Shown here: piece by piece, positions 1-8,413 of the stretch
Layout: each line of letters opens with the position of its first letter
Numbering within the stretch: the first letter of the stretch is position 1
DNA from: Paramacrobiotus richtersi
Lineage: Eukaryota > Tardigrada > Eutardigrada > Parachela > Macrobiotidae
DNA: 20,354 nucleotides
Assembly (NCBI GenBank): GCA_034698045.1
Contig: JAQGAU010001241.1
Location: 1 to 20,354 of the forward strand
Reading direction: 5' to 3'
Translations under genes and position numbers: made by a program
The notes under the pieces: model-generated
Told to the model about the DNA's origin: nothing
What the model saw: only the letters and a program-made list of their open reading frames with translations
The model's database searches: none

Positions 1-78
1 ATTGTTGGTCTGTTACCTCGAGCAGTGTCTTTCACTGATTGTAATGGACGTTAAACCGCAATAAACAAACAAACAAAA
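1..78 (+). repeat. Possible 3' tail of an RTE-type LINE or related SINE
   Basis: The stretch around 41-78 runs GGACGTTAAACCGCAATAA and then AAAC-type short repeats. Invertebrate RTE-clade LINEs and SINEs that borrow their tails often end in a GACGTTAAAC-like block followed by a short tandem repeat; I am recalling this, not searching. No coding part is visible because the window begins here. If correct, a LINE copy lies beside or inside the 3' end of the large minus-strand element. It could also be ordinary AT-rich sequence with a chance match. Confidence 0.35.
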
Positions 79-273
79 ACATACTATTTTGCACGTCTAT
101 TATGGGCGCACGCGAGGTCTGGCACCGCTGTGGCAGTCCTGAAATCGTGTATCATAGTTGATGGGTACGAGTAGCCAGTTCATACGTGGTGGCGTCGTTT
201 TGATGTATTGGCAGATGCATCGAACAAGCTGTATGGGTGAAGGTAAGTGGGATATGCAATGTAATAAATACGA
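79..273. other. 3' untranslated part of the large element; no gene seen
   Basis: Between the last extra ORF and the LINE-like tail I see no convincing gene, no polypurine tract and no match to the candidate 5' LTR. An 80-codon minus-strand frame at 152-394 overlaps the larger ORF and is treated as a shadow. Confidence 0.4.
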
Positions 274-777
274 TTAGTAATCCGTGTTCATTGTCGCATC
301 CGTGGCAATTCCATCGACTTCCTCGTAATGTTGGCCAAACCGATTTAAATCCGGCAATCTGGATTTGTCGAATAATAGAAAATATTGGGTACATTTATCG
401 TGAAGAAGCCGTCCGTTAACTTTACCAGATTTGCAATAAATCTGGTAAGCTGCATGTACTAATTTGTTAATTGTATTAACCGATTCCTTTTCCATCGCTA
501 ACGGTGTCATTTTCCTCAGGAGAAAGCGCTCTTCTAAGGAAAATGGTAAATGAGTATCCGTCCTATTTGTCAAGCTTCGTTTTGTGACAGTATGGTGCAG
601 CTTTACGGGCAATTTCTTTACTGTCCTTTTTATGTCGTTGATGGCAAGCATGGCCAGGATATATGGTCGATTAGATGAATTGGATAAATAGTCTGAAACG
701 TAGGATGAATCTTTAAAGTCCCCGGCGATCATCATTAGCGCCGACCCTTGCAATAGCAGTTGCAGGACGCGGAGCAT
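274..777 (-). CDS. Extra ORF Y after env (167 aa, unknown)
   Basis: A 167-residue open frame starts at an ATG at 777 and overlaps the end of the preceding extra ORF by 43 nt. The first ~20 residues are hydrophobic (MLRVLQLLLQGSALMMIAG), which could be a signal peptide or membrane anchor. The rest is basic and mostly helical in character, with two cysteines and potential N-glycosylation sites near residues 33 and 71. I recognise no family. Its position downstream of env is where complex retroviruses carry accessory genes, but that is only an analogy. A stretch around residues 83-130 weakly resembles part of the neighbouring ORF X. Likely expression is from a spliced or re-initiated subgenomic message; nothing in the sequence proves it. 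Confidence 0.55.
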   Translation of the reverse strand: MLRVLQLLLQGSALMMIAGDFKDSSYVSDYLSNSSNRPYILAMLAINDIKRTVKKLPVKLHHTVTKRSLTNRTDTHLPFSLEERFLLRKMTPLAMEKESVNTINKLVHAAYQIYCKSGKVNGRLLHDKCTQYFLLFDKSRLPDLNRFGQHYEEVDGIATDATMNTDY

Positions 778-1514
778 GATTCCGGTAAAGTTTCCGTTGT
801 CGACGGTAAATGTGATTTCGTCAGCGGTAAAGGTGACTCCGTGGTAGCGGCCGCTCCAGTGAAAGGTGACACTGTGACAGCGGTCGGTGTTTCACTGTAT
901 TCTTCAGAGTGATTAGTGTACATTATCCAGTATGATGCGCAGTTATTAAATACTGCGTCCTCTTTCCCCAATGTTGCTGCCGTCAAATGTGAACAGGCGT
1001 AATCGAAAATTAACATGTTAATAAACTTTGCTGTCTTCACGAAAAATCGCTCGACCTGGTCTGGGTCGATTGTACTGGCACGCATTATTTGCTTATGTAA
1101 ACACGCCGTTTTAGCCGGTTTCCTTACTGTCACTGGCATTGGGAGAAAGTACTCTTCCATCATTAACAACATGTCGACGTCGAATGATGGAGTATAGAAG
1201 GCGTTGTGTAGCAAATAAGTACTGGTGTCAAGGCTGGTTAACGTCCTTGTTGACGTTCGTCCGGTTGGGTGTGTATGAGATAAAGAGATGAAAATCCAGT
1301 CGATTAGTCGTTGGATCGGATCCGTTTCCGATCTAGCGTTGATTATCGACATATTTATGTAAAGTGACAACTCTTGAAGCGATGGATTAGCGACGCTCTT
1401 TCCGAATAATTGCTTTGCGTAGCATGCTTGGTGCGGCGGATGATTTATCAAAGTCGTGATCCGAGTTATGATTCCGAGTAGAATTAGTCCGGTTCTGGCT
1501 GTCAATTTCTCCAT
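735..1514 (-). CDS. Extra ORF X after env (259 aa, unknown)
   Basis: A 259-residue open frame begins at an ATG only two bases after the stop of the pol-env frame (TAACAATGG context), suggesting re-initiation or coupling to env translation. The N-terminus has a hydrophobic run (TGLILLGIITRITTLI, about residues 8-23) that could be a signal peptide or anchor. The middle is helical. The last ~60 residues are Ser/Thr/Pro-rich and end in a small Cys cluster (SCSASCNCYC). These properties fit a secreted or membrane-associated, possibly O-glycosylated product. I recognise no family. Length, position and freedom from stops argue that it is a true gene of the element and not a chance frame. Confidence 0.6.
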   Translation of the reverse strand: MEKLTARTGLILLGIITRITTLINHPPHQACYAKQLFGKSVANPSLQELSLYINMSIINARSETDPIQRLIDWIFISLSHTHPTGRTSTRTLTSLDTSTYLLHNAFYTPSFDVDMLLMMEEYFLPMPVTVRKPAKTACLHKQIMRASTIDPDQVERFFVKTAKFINMLIFDYACSHLTAATLGKEDAVFNNCASYWIMYTNHSEEYSETPTAVTVSPFTGAAATTESPLPLTKSHLPSTTETLPESCSASCNCYCKGRR

Positions 1515-1516
1515 TG

Positions 1517-4243
1517 TTAAGGATTATACGTCAAACCGAGATTTCTTATTGAGTGTGCCAGCGCTGATAGAATCCCGTCGTTTTGTATCTGTCGCCGTAG
1601 TGGAACACCTCTCATGTCTGCTTCTTCCGTATTTGCCCTTGTGTAGATTGGGGACGGTGTCCTCACTGTTCCAAAGTGTCGCCGATACTTCCTTATTTGT
1701 ACACATTTGCATGTAATGTAGATTGCTAGCAAGGATAGCAGAATTCCTGCTATCGCTGCAGCTGGTGTTTTCCAATCGAATGAAAGGTATTCTTGTATAC
1801 CTTTGAAGTTCACTTCCGGCAACTTGTTGTCTCTTGATGATATCACCTCGACGTTTGGTCGGTCGTTGTTGCTTGTTTCCTCGTTTATTGCGGCCAGTTG
1901 GCCGAATAAATCCATAATTGTTTTGATTGACGTATCTTTTTCGACGCTAATGCCTTGTTCCGCGCTGGCATCTGGTGGTAGATTGAATTTGGCAATTAAA
2001 TGCGCTTTATCAACCTTGACGTTCGGTTGCGTTTTGCTCCAATTATTAATCGTCGTGTTCCATTCGTACACGGCGTTGTTTATCACCGTTATGCCTGCTC
2101 CTTGGTAGCATGGTATGAATGGGGCGCTCAATAGTGTTTTTTCGTCAAGGCTGACGGATCTATTTTGCACCATCGGTTCTTTTCCACACTTTGTGGTTGT
2201 TGACTCGAGTTCCGCTGATACTTTGTTACATTGGAACAAAAAGGAATGTTGTCCTTGTGGACCCAAGGATTCACATTCCTTGAATCCTAGTATTTCGGCG
2301 GCTAGTACAGGTGAGTAAATGCTCACGAGTTTTACTGTGGCTAGCCTGTTCCTCCTTGTTGCACAGTCCACGTTATTTAAATCCTTCGCTAGATCGTTTG
2401 AAATATCTAGGAATTCATCCTCCATCCATTCCCAATGTGCTAAATTGTACTGTTCTGCTGTGAACTGATTTGCTTTCATGGGTTTCTTTGTCCTTCTTTT
2501 TCTTGTGGATATATCTGAATAATGCCATGTTCCTCCTTGGCTGAAAAACTTTGCTTTTGTTTGTACAGTTGCACCTGTCGTCAGGGGAATTGGTGGGGTC
2601 TTAGTCGTTGGAACGGGCGTAGTTACAGGATTTTGTGGAGTTTTGGTTGTTGGAGGAAATGTCGGTATAAAGTTTGATACTGTTGCCTTCTGGATTTGGT
2701 ATGCCCCTTCTGGCACCCAATTTGGGTTGTATTGGTATTGGTACGTGCGATCTTGATATGTTTGTTGTTGCATTTCCCAATTCTGCATTTTGATCCTATT
2801 TTGTTCCAGCAGGTCGTCCATTCTTTGTTGATGCTGCTGACGATAATAATCGTCTAATCCTCTCTGGTATTGCTGCCAATCGAATTGCGTTGTTCTTCTG
2901 GCCGGTCGGTTTGTCACTTCCGGTCGGTCGTCGTCTGGGCTGCTGTTAACCGTTCTTTGTTGCGTAGATTCCTGCTGTGGATCAGATGGTTGCGTGGCAG
3001 TTGACTCCTGCCTCTGTGATGCATCCACTTCACTTCCGGTTGCGGGATACTGGGGTGCTCCCGTCGAGTCCCGCTCCGTAGGGTAAGTTTGGTGTTCTTG
3101 AGTCGGAAAGTCCGATATGGGTGGCGTTGATTGCTCGCTATATCCGTTCGGATTCTGTGTAGAATACAGAGGCTCGAAAACTTCATGTTCTGTGACTGAT
3201 CGAGGTGGAGCATAGTATACTGGTGGAGTGATGTATGGATTTCTCGGCGGTTGCGTATATATTTGTGATGTAGGCGTTGTTGTGCGTCTTGCCAATTGCC
3301 TATCTCTCATTTGCCGAGCGTCATCCTGTTGCATTTGTTGATATGCTCTCCTTCTTTGGGCTCTATCGTCGTCGTCACCTGACCTTTTCGATCGTTGGAT
3401 TAATAAGGCATCTTGCTCATTTGTTGAATCCAAGAAATTGAAACTGACCAAGACGTCTTTAAAACCTCTTGTGACTGTGTATACGGGCACTGGGAACGAA
3501 CAATTTGTCTCCCCTGGCCAGGGATTTAGGATTAGTTCGGATTGTCTTTCGGCGTCCCGTATTTTGTATGATCCGTCTTCCGTAATCATTCCTCTTCCCA
3601 CGTCTGACACTAATGTGTCAAACTGACAGGTTTGCCTTGCCGTGGGTTCGCGAGGGTTCCATGTAAATGTGATCACTCCTTTCTGCGCGTATCCTTTCTT
3701 ACGGTTATTTCCCAACGGCCCCAGCATAGATAATATTGCCGAGTCGTTATTTTCCTGGGATAGAGTGACCGGTTCCAGCGTACAGCTGGTTGTTGTTGTA
3801 TTTACTTCTTTCCCGTATCCCCAATTTTCTGCTGGGCGTTGACTAAAGATATACGTGTCTCCATTGGCTAGCTTATTCATTGGCTGGCCAAAACATGACA
3901 GGGTTTGCTGAATTCTCCGACATTCCTCCTCTGACAGTACTCTGGGTTCTTCCAAGAGCATGGGAGTGCTGATCCATACATAATTTGTCCGTACCCTCAT
4001 GATGTGAGTCGTAGCCTTACATGCAAAACCATTAAAAGTAGTAGTTTCCTTTTTCAAGGCGTATATGGTGTATCTGATGTCCCTAACTTGCGGTTCTTCT
4101 GCAAGTTGGGTACAATCTTCGTAGTGATCCATGTCCAAAATTCCGAGAAATTTCTTTGCCGTGCAGTCGCAGAGATCCACGTCTACTGCTCCTACCATCG
4201 GCATCAGGAAAAGTAACATGATCCCTATGACAATCCTCCACAT
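1517..4243 (-). CDS. env: Envelope-like glycoprotein (908 aa, C-terminal part of the pol-env frame)
   Basis: Counted within the pol-env frame, M1225 opens a hydrophobic signal-peptide-like segment (MWRIVIGIMLLFLMPMVGA). A cysteine-rich ectodomain follows, with many N-X-S/T sites. A furin-type RSKR lies at 1508-1511 and a second basic site RKRR at 1805-1808. The stretch between them is rich in Gln, Pro and Thr, like a mucin or stalk region. A second cysteine-containing domain runs about 1850-1940. A single transmembrane helix lies near 2051-2069 (AAAIAGILLSLLAIYITCK), with a short basic tail. This is the layout of a class I or III viral fusion glycoprotein. The family is not certain; the start CDC...LGILDMD...C recalls chuvirus/mononega-type glycoproteins, from memory only. 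TTCCAG sits directly before the ATG and could be the splice acceptor for an env message. Confidence 0.8.
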   Translation of the reverse strand: MWRIVIGIMLLFLMPMVGAVDVDLCDCTAKKFLGILDMDHYEDCTQLAEEPQVRDIRYTIYALKKETTTFNGFACKATTHIMRVRTNYVWISTPMLLEEPRVLSEEECRRIQQTLSCFGQPMNKLANGDTYIFSQRPAENWGYGKEVNTTTTSCTLEPVTLSQENNDSAILSMLGPLGNNRKKGYAQKGVITFTWNPREPTARQTCQFDTLVSDVGRGMITEDGSYKIRDAERQSELILNPWPGETNCSFPVPVYTVTRGFKDVLVSFNFLDSTNEQDALLIQRSKRSGDDDDRAQRRRAYQQMQQDDARQMRDRQLARRTTTPTSQIYTQPPRNPYITPPVYYAPPRSVTEHEVFEPLYSTQNPNGYSEQSTPPISDFPTQEHQTYPTERDSTGAPQYPATGSEVDASQRQESTATQPSDPQQESTQQRTVNSSPDDDRPEVTNRPARRTTQFDWQQYQRGLDDYYRQQHQQRMDDLLEQNRIKMQNWEMQQQTYQDRTYQYQYNPNWVPEGAYQIQKATVSNFIPTFPPTTKTPQNPVTTPVPTTKTPPIPLTTGATVQTKAKFFSQGGTWHYSDISTRKRRTKKPMKANQFTAEQYNLAHWEWMEDEFLDISNDLAKDLNNVDCATRRNRLATVKLVSIYSPVLAAEILGFKECESLGPQGQHSFLFQCNKVSAELESTTTKCGKEPMVQNRSVSLDEKTLLSAPFIPCYQGAGITVINNAVYEWNTTINNWSKTQPNVKVDKAHLIAKFNLPPDASAEQGISVEKDTSIKTIMDLFGQLAAINEETSNNDRPNVEVISSRDNKLPEVNFKGIQEYLSFDWKTPAAAIAGILLSLLAIYITCKCVQIRKYRRHFGTVRTPSPIYTRANTEEADMRGVPLRRQIQNDGILSALAHSIRNLGLTYNP

Positions 4244-7200
4244 CTGGAATCGTTCTGGTTTTCGTACCTGACGTTTCGTTTGATCCCTAGGATGCCGTTG
4301 AGGGTCGTATTCCGCTGGTTTTGTTTTAGTTTTTCCTTTCGTTTTGGTCACTACTGGCGTTTCTTCGGTTGCAGGTTCGTCGAAATTTAAGCGTCGAATT
4401 ACTTCTGCTTCCGGTTCAGTCTCATCATTGTTTTGACTCCAGATCGAATCTGGCGATCCGAATGCTGTTTTATATGGTGCTTGTGTCGCTTCTTCTCTTT
4501 GCACTGGAGTTGTCGCTTGCGGGGAGAAAAATGTTTCGCTATCAGGAGTTATTTTGTTCGCAGCCGAGTGTACTGTGGCTTCTTGAACATTTTCCAACCT
4601 TGTTTCCTGCTGCTTTCTAACTGTTTTGGGTATCGTCAGTTGCAGGATATCTGGGCAAGCTGCGCTGGTTTTTGAGTCCCGGAATTCGAATTCTTCGTTG
4701 TGTAGCTCATTTGGGTTTTCTGGTTTATCCATGATCCCTGTTGCTACTGTTCCTCTTGGCAGGCATTCAATCTCATCCTCCAATTCTTGGCGATTGTGGC
4801 ACACTTTTAACATCGCCACATTCACGACGGTACCTATCTTTTTTCCCGGTTTAAAATAATCGATTCGGTAATTGTTGGGACCTAGCTGCTCTAACACGGA
4901 GTACGGTCCGTGATAGAAATGCGCTAGTTTTCTGCTCTTGCCTTGATCCAAAGTTGGTGAAAATAACCATACTTTATCCCCGATGTTGAAGGATATTGGT
5001 TTTCTGTGAGCATCGTATGTTGCTGCTGCCTGCCCCTGCTGTTCAGCGAGGCTGTACTTTACCCATTGGTAAATATTGCTTATGTTCTCCGCCATATCCT
5101 CAATCAGAGGTTCGTTAAGGTGGACTGGTAAATCCGCGTCAAAAAAGAATAGGCAATCCACTCCATGGAGGACTTTATATGGGCTCATCCCTGTTGTCGC
5201 GCTGGGTGCTGCGTTCATCGCGAACGTGACCCAGGGTAAAAAGGAGCTCCAATTCTTTTGATTTTCTGCGCAGAGTTTCGCAATCGATGCGCACATCGGA
5301 TGGTGTTGACGTTCCAATTTCCCTTGCACCTGTGGTCTGAAGGAGGTCGAAGTAATGTGTTTAATGTCCAATAGTCTTGTAACCTCCTTCATTATTTCAT
5401 TTACGAATTCCGTGTCATTATCCGATCTTATTTGTAACAGGAATCCGTATTTCAGAAAAACGTCGAATATCAGGAATCTTGCCACTGTTAGTGCGGTATG
5501 ATTCCTAACCGCTTTGGTAATGATAAATGAGCTCAATTCGCAGATACATGTGAGTATGTACTTGCAATTGTTGCTTGTTGTCAATTTGCCCACAGTGTCG
5601 ATCACAAGATGCGTCATTGTGCGTTTGGGAATTTGAATCTTTTGGTGATAACCTCCTGTGCGCCGTCCTTTGTTTCTGGTCTGGCAAACATCGCACGAGG
5701 CTATGAATTTCCGCAGTAGTCGTGGCATTTGCTTAAAATAAAATCGCTTTTGCATAATGTCCAGACACTTGGCAAAGCCTAGATGCGCTAGGCCTGCTTT
5801 GGAGTCGTGGATGGATCTCATTGCATCCATCCACATCGATTGTGGTAATACAATCGTATGGTACATCTCATCGTTCAGGTTCGTAATTCGGAACAGGACT
5901 CCTCCTTCCAAGTAGAAGTCTCCTGCTAAGTTCTTCGTTCTGATCGAAGGATTCTCGTCAATCTTTTCCAAAAAGTCAGTTATCGGTGCGCAGTATTTAT
6001 CGGCTAATTGTTCGGAGCGCAGGTCTACTGAACGGGTTGTAAACGCTGGAAACGGAACCTCCTGGTCCTCTGGTTTATCCACGGGATTCCTAGAAAGGGC
6101 GTCCGCATCGACGTTATCCCTTCCGCTCCTGTGGATCAATGTTAAGTCGAATTCCGATAGCCGGAGCGACCATCGTTGTAATTTTCCATTTTCCGTCCGG
6201 AGACGGAATAGCCACTGCATCGACGCGTGGTCCGTGTAAACGGTCACGGGTCTCCCGCAGATATATTGGCGGAATTTTGCTGTGCTATATAAAATTGCCA
6301 AACACTCCTTTTCGGTCGTTGAAAGGTTCCTCTCAGGTTTTGAGAGTTTCCTGCTGCAATAGCTGACGGGGTGCCAGCCATTCGGGTGCTTTTGGACTAG
6401 CACCGCTCCAATTGCAAAATCGGATGCGTCCACGTGGATCGCAGTGTCCAATTCGTTATTGAAATGCGCCAGCACGGGTGCTGAGCATAACAGTTCTTTT
6501 AATTTGTCGAATGCCTCCTGGCATTCTTTGGTCCATACGAATTGACGTTCTTTCAGGTCCTTCTTGGACCCTGCGTAGAGTCTAATTAAAGGCTCTACGA
6601 TCCTGGCGAAATCCGGGCAAAACATCCGGTAAAATGACGCCAGCCCGACAAAGGATCGGACTTGCGTAATGTTCGTCGGTATTGGGAAGTTCCTTATAGC
6701 TGTTGTTTTTTCGGGATCAGTGCTGATCCCTGCCTCGCTCACTATGAAGCCGAGGACTTTGTGTGAAGGTAAAGCAAATTTGCACTTCATTGGGTTTACC
6801 GTGAACCCTGCTTCCCGTAGCCTCCTTAGAACCTCCTGCAGGATTCGCTCCATCTCGTCCAGGGTCTTGGTGGCTATGATGAGGTCGTCGATGAAAGCGC
6901 TAAGTTCTCCCTTAGCGATCATGTCGGAAAAGATTTCATTTATGATCTGTTGAAAAATGGCTGTTGCATTGCATACCCCGAATGGCATTCGGGTATATGC
7001 AAAGCTTCCTATTGGAGTCGTAATCGTTAACAGATGTTGACTTTTCTGTGAAATCGGGATCTGGTGGAATGCTTGGACGAGGTCGATGCTGGTAAAATAT
7101 CGTGAACCGCTCATCTGATCCAAGATGTCTTGTACGCGCGGCATCGCGTACCGCAGCGGCTGTAGGTACTTGTTTAAATTTCGTAGATCAGCACACATTC

Positions 7201-7915
7201 TGATTCCCTCATCTTTCGGTACCGGAACCACTGCGCTTTGCCAGGCCGATCTGGAAGGTACCAGTATCCCCTGGTCTACCAGTTTGGTGACTTGTTGTAT
7301 GATCGCATCCCTCTCTTTGGGCGCGAATCTTCTGGCCGGTTGCCACACTGGTCTTGCATTGTTGACCAGGTGTAGTTCCACGGGTGTTACATTGGCCGAT
7401 TTCAAATGTTGACCTTCCTTCGGCCATATGTCATTAAATTCGTCGATAATTCTGAACATTCTGTCTTTGTCCGCATTGGATAGATGTGAACCAAATGCCA
7501 TCTTGTCTTTCCGGATGGTTGCATCAGAATCCTCTTTTTCTTCACTTTGCGTGTATTGGCTGGCTAGCTTCTGAAAATTTCCCATGAGGATTTCCATTAA
7601 TTGTTTGATCTGAGTGTCATTCCATTCCGGAATAAATTCGGCTAAATGCTGTTGTCCGAAGATAACGTCATAGTCTTCAGGATGTTGTTTTACTACATCC
7701 ATTTTGACCATTCGTTCTGTTCCAAGTATGATTGTGGGTACTTGAATTGATCCCATGGTTTTCACAAAATGGTTGGTTACTCCTTTCAGTGTTTTGGTTT
7801 CATCAAAGTTCACCAGGGTTTTGACTCCTAGCTGCTCCACTGCATCCATGGTGATAGTTGTCACCGATGATCCACTATCCAGGAGTGCCAACACTTGTGT
7901 TTTAAATGCTTTCAT
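1517..7915 (-). CDS. pol-env: Pol-Env polyprotein (protease, RT, RNase H, integrase, envelope)
   Basis: A 2132-residue open frame begins 3 nt after the stop of the preceding small ORF. Domains in order: aspartic protease with LLDSGSS at 11-17; reverse transcriptase about 180-410, with FTSIDLVQAFHQ near 274-285 and the catalytic FIDD at 341-344; RNase H about 490-610, with DAS at 496-498 and TDH at 561-563; integrase zinc-binding HHCC at H703, H711, C741, C744; integrase core with D773, D832 and E868; a GPY/F-like module near 1000-1018; then a charged linker to about 1220. From residue 1225 an envelope-like protein follows without a stop. RT-RH-IN order is diagnostic of Ty3/gypsy. Protease starting a separate frame from gag implies frameshift, re-initiation or separate initiation. 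The continuous pol-env frame suggests that env is made from a spliced message. Confidence 0.92.
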   Translation of the reverse strand: MKAFKTQVLALLDSGSSVTTITMDAVEQLGVKTLVNFDETKTLKGVTNHFVKTMGSIQVPTIILGTERMVKMDVVKQHPEDYDVIFGQQHLAEFIPEWNDTQIKQLMEILMGNFQKLASQYTQSEEKEDSDATIRKDKMAFGSHLSNADKDRMFRIIDEFNDIWPKEGQHLKSANVTPVELHLVNNARPVWQPARRFAPKERDAIIQQVTKLVDQGILVPSRSAWQSAVVPVPKDEGIRMCADLRNLNKYLQPLRYAMPRVQDILDQMSGSRYFTSIDLVQAFHQIPISQKSQHLLTITTPIGSFAYTRMPFGVCNATAIFQQIINEIFSDMIAKGELSAFIDDLIIATKTLDEMERILQEVLRRLREAGFTVNPMKCKFALPSHKVLGFIVSEAGISTDPEKTTAIRNFPIPTNITQVRSFVGLASFYRMFCPDFARIVEPLIRLYAGSKKDLKERQFVWTKECQEAFDKLKELLCSAPVLAHFNNELDTAIHVDASDFAIGAVLVQKHPNGWHPVSYCSRKLSKPERNLSTTEKECLAILYSTAKFRQYICGRPVTVYTDHASMQWLFRLRTENGKLQRWSLRLSEFDLTLIHRSGRDNVDADALSRNPVDKPEDQEVPFPAFTTRSVDLRSEQLADKYCAPITDFLEKIDENPSIRTKNLAGDFYLEGGVLFRITNLNDEMYHTIVLPQSMWMDAMRSIHDSKAGLAHLGFAKCLDIMQKRFYFKQMPRLLRKFIASCDVCQTRNKGRRTGGYHQKIQIPKRTMTHLVIDTVGKLTTSNNCKYILTCICELSSFIITKAVRNHTALTVARFLIFDVFLKYGFLLQIRSDNDTEFVNEIMKEVTRLLDIKHITSTSFRPQVQGKLERQHHPMCASIAKLCAENQKNWSSFLPWVTFAMNAAPSATTGMSPYKVLHGVDCLFFFDADLPVHLNEPLIEDMAENISNIYQWVKYSLAEQQGQAAATYDAHRKPISFNIGDKVWLFSPTLDQGKSRKLAHFYHGPYSVLEQLGPNNYRIDYFKPGKKIGTVVNVAMLKVCHNRQELEDEIECLPRGTVATGIMDKPENPNELHNEEFEFRDSKTSAACPDILQLTIPKTVRKQQETRLENVQEATVHSAANKITPDSETFFSPQATTPVQREEATQAPYKTAFGSPDSIWSQNNDETEPEAEVIRRLNFDEPATEETPVVTKTKGKTKTKPAEYDPQRHPRDQTKRQVRKPERFQMWRIVIGIMLLFLMPMVGAVDVDLCDCTAKKFLGILDMDHYEDCTQLAEEPQVRDIRYTIYALKKETTTFNGFACKATTHIMRVRTNYVWISTPMLLEEPRVLSEEECRRIQQTLSCFGQPMNKLANGDTYIFSQRPAENWGYGKEVNTTTTSCTLEPVTLSQENNDSAILSMLGPLGNNRKKGYAQKGVITFTWNPREPTARQTCQFDTLVSDVGRGMITEDGSYKIRDAERQSELILNPWPGETNCSFPVPVYTVTRGFKDVLVSFNFLDSTNEQDALLIQRSKRSGDDDDRAQRRRAYQQMQQDDARQMRDRQLARRTTTPTSQIYTQPPRNPYITPPVYYAPPRSVTEHEVFEPLYSTQNPNGYSEQSTPPISDFPTQEHQTYPTERDSTGAPQYPATGSEVDASQRQESTATQPSDPQQESTQQRTVNSSPDDDRPEVTNRPARRTTQFDWQQYQRGLDDYYRQQHQQRMDDLLEQNRIKMQNWEMQQQTYQDRTYQYQYNPNWVPEGAYQIQKATVSNFIPTFPPTTKTPQNPVTTPVPTTKTPPIPLTTGATVQTKAKFFSQGGTWHYSDISTRKRRTKKPMKANQFTAEQYNLAHWEWMEDEFLDISNDLAKDLNNVDCATRRNRLATVKLVSIYSPVLAAEILGFKECESLGPQGQHSFLFQCNKVSAELESTTTKCGKEPMVQNRSVSLDEKTLLSAPFIPCYQGAGITVINNAVYEWNTTINNWSKTQPNVKVDKAHLIAKFNLPPDASAEQGISVEKDTSIKTIMDLFGQLAAINEETSNNDRPNVEVISSRDNKLPEVNFKGIQEYLSFDWKTPAAAIAGILLSLLAIYITCKCVQIRKYRRHFGTVRTPSPIYTRANTEEADMRGVPLRRQIQNDGILSALAHSIRNLGLTYNP
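4244..4249 (-). promoter_or_regulatory. Candidate splice acceptor before env
   Basis: On the minus strand TTCCAG lies immediately upstream of the env ATG. Envelope-bearing Ty3/gypsy elements are known to make env from a spliced RNA, so this site paired with a leader donor is a natural reading. There is no strong pyrimidine tract, so confidence is limited. Confidence 0.35.
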
Positions 7916-7918
7916 TGG

Positions 7919-8413
7919 TTAAATCGGAGGTCTTGCATTTGAATTTGATCTCTGGATATACTGAGAGTTGAACCATTCGTTTCTGCGTTCACGCCTTCGT
8001 GGGTTGTATGGTGAACTTCGCGTTGGAGTTCGTTGGGCAGGGAATACTATCCTGCTTGGTCCCGCTCCGATCTGATCTTGATCTGGGAATTGTCGTGGTG
8101 GGGTTTGGATCCATTGTCGTTCCAAAGTTTCCCTCCTTGTAACCGGGTCTCTTATCGGATATGGATTTCTTACTGGAGTATACCTCAGGTTACGAGATTG
8201 CTCCGACATTAGTACTGGTGTTTGATTCCTGCCGAAGTAGGAAACTGGTCGGTTTTCCGTTCTCGCTGTTTCTGACCTTCTTGAATGGGTCATAGCATGT
8301 TCCATTCGCCTTAGACGTGTCTCCAGTCGGTACACCGTATCCCTTATGTCGCGTGTATTTCGATGGGTTCTTCTTGCTCGGTCTGCTCCTTCAAAGCCCA
8401 CGTAATCTTCCAT
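7919..8413 (-). CDS. Short basic ORF between gag and pol (about 164 aa)
   Basis: An open frame different from gag and from pol fills the space between them. From the ATG at 8413 (MEDYVGFEGADRARR) it overlaps the gag end by 23 nt and stops 3 nt before the pol ATG; the frame itself is open further upstream, to about 8638, inside gag. The product is strongly basic and Arg-rich, with segments such as RDIRDTVYRLETRLRRMEH and RRRERRNEW, and it has no cysteine or histidine motif beyond scattered residues. It may be an independent nucleic-acid-binding accessory protein, or the C-terminus of a gag product reached by the programmed frameshifting known in this family. The sharp contrast with the acidic gag tail is notable. 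I do not recognise a family. Confidence 0.5.
   Translation of the reverse strand: MEDYVGFEGADRARRTHRNTRDIRDTVYRLETRLRRMEHAMTHSRRSETARTENRPVSYFGRNQTPVLMSEQSRNLRYTPVRNPYPIRDPVTRRETLERQWIQTPPRQFPDQDQIGAGPSRIVFPAQRTPTRSSPYNPRRRERRNEWFNSQYIQRSNSNARPPI

Noticed and set aside
152-394. 80-codon minus-strand frame overlapping the last extra ORF
   Set aside because: It overlaps the larger ORF in another frame, has no motif, and lies mostly in the untranslated end.
1803-7412. Many plus-strand open frames of 60-105 codons across the pol-env region
   Set aside because: They lie opposite a single 2132-codon frame with clear retroelement domains and have no recognisable motifs; they are antisense shadows.
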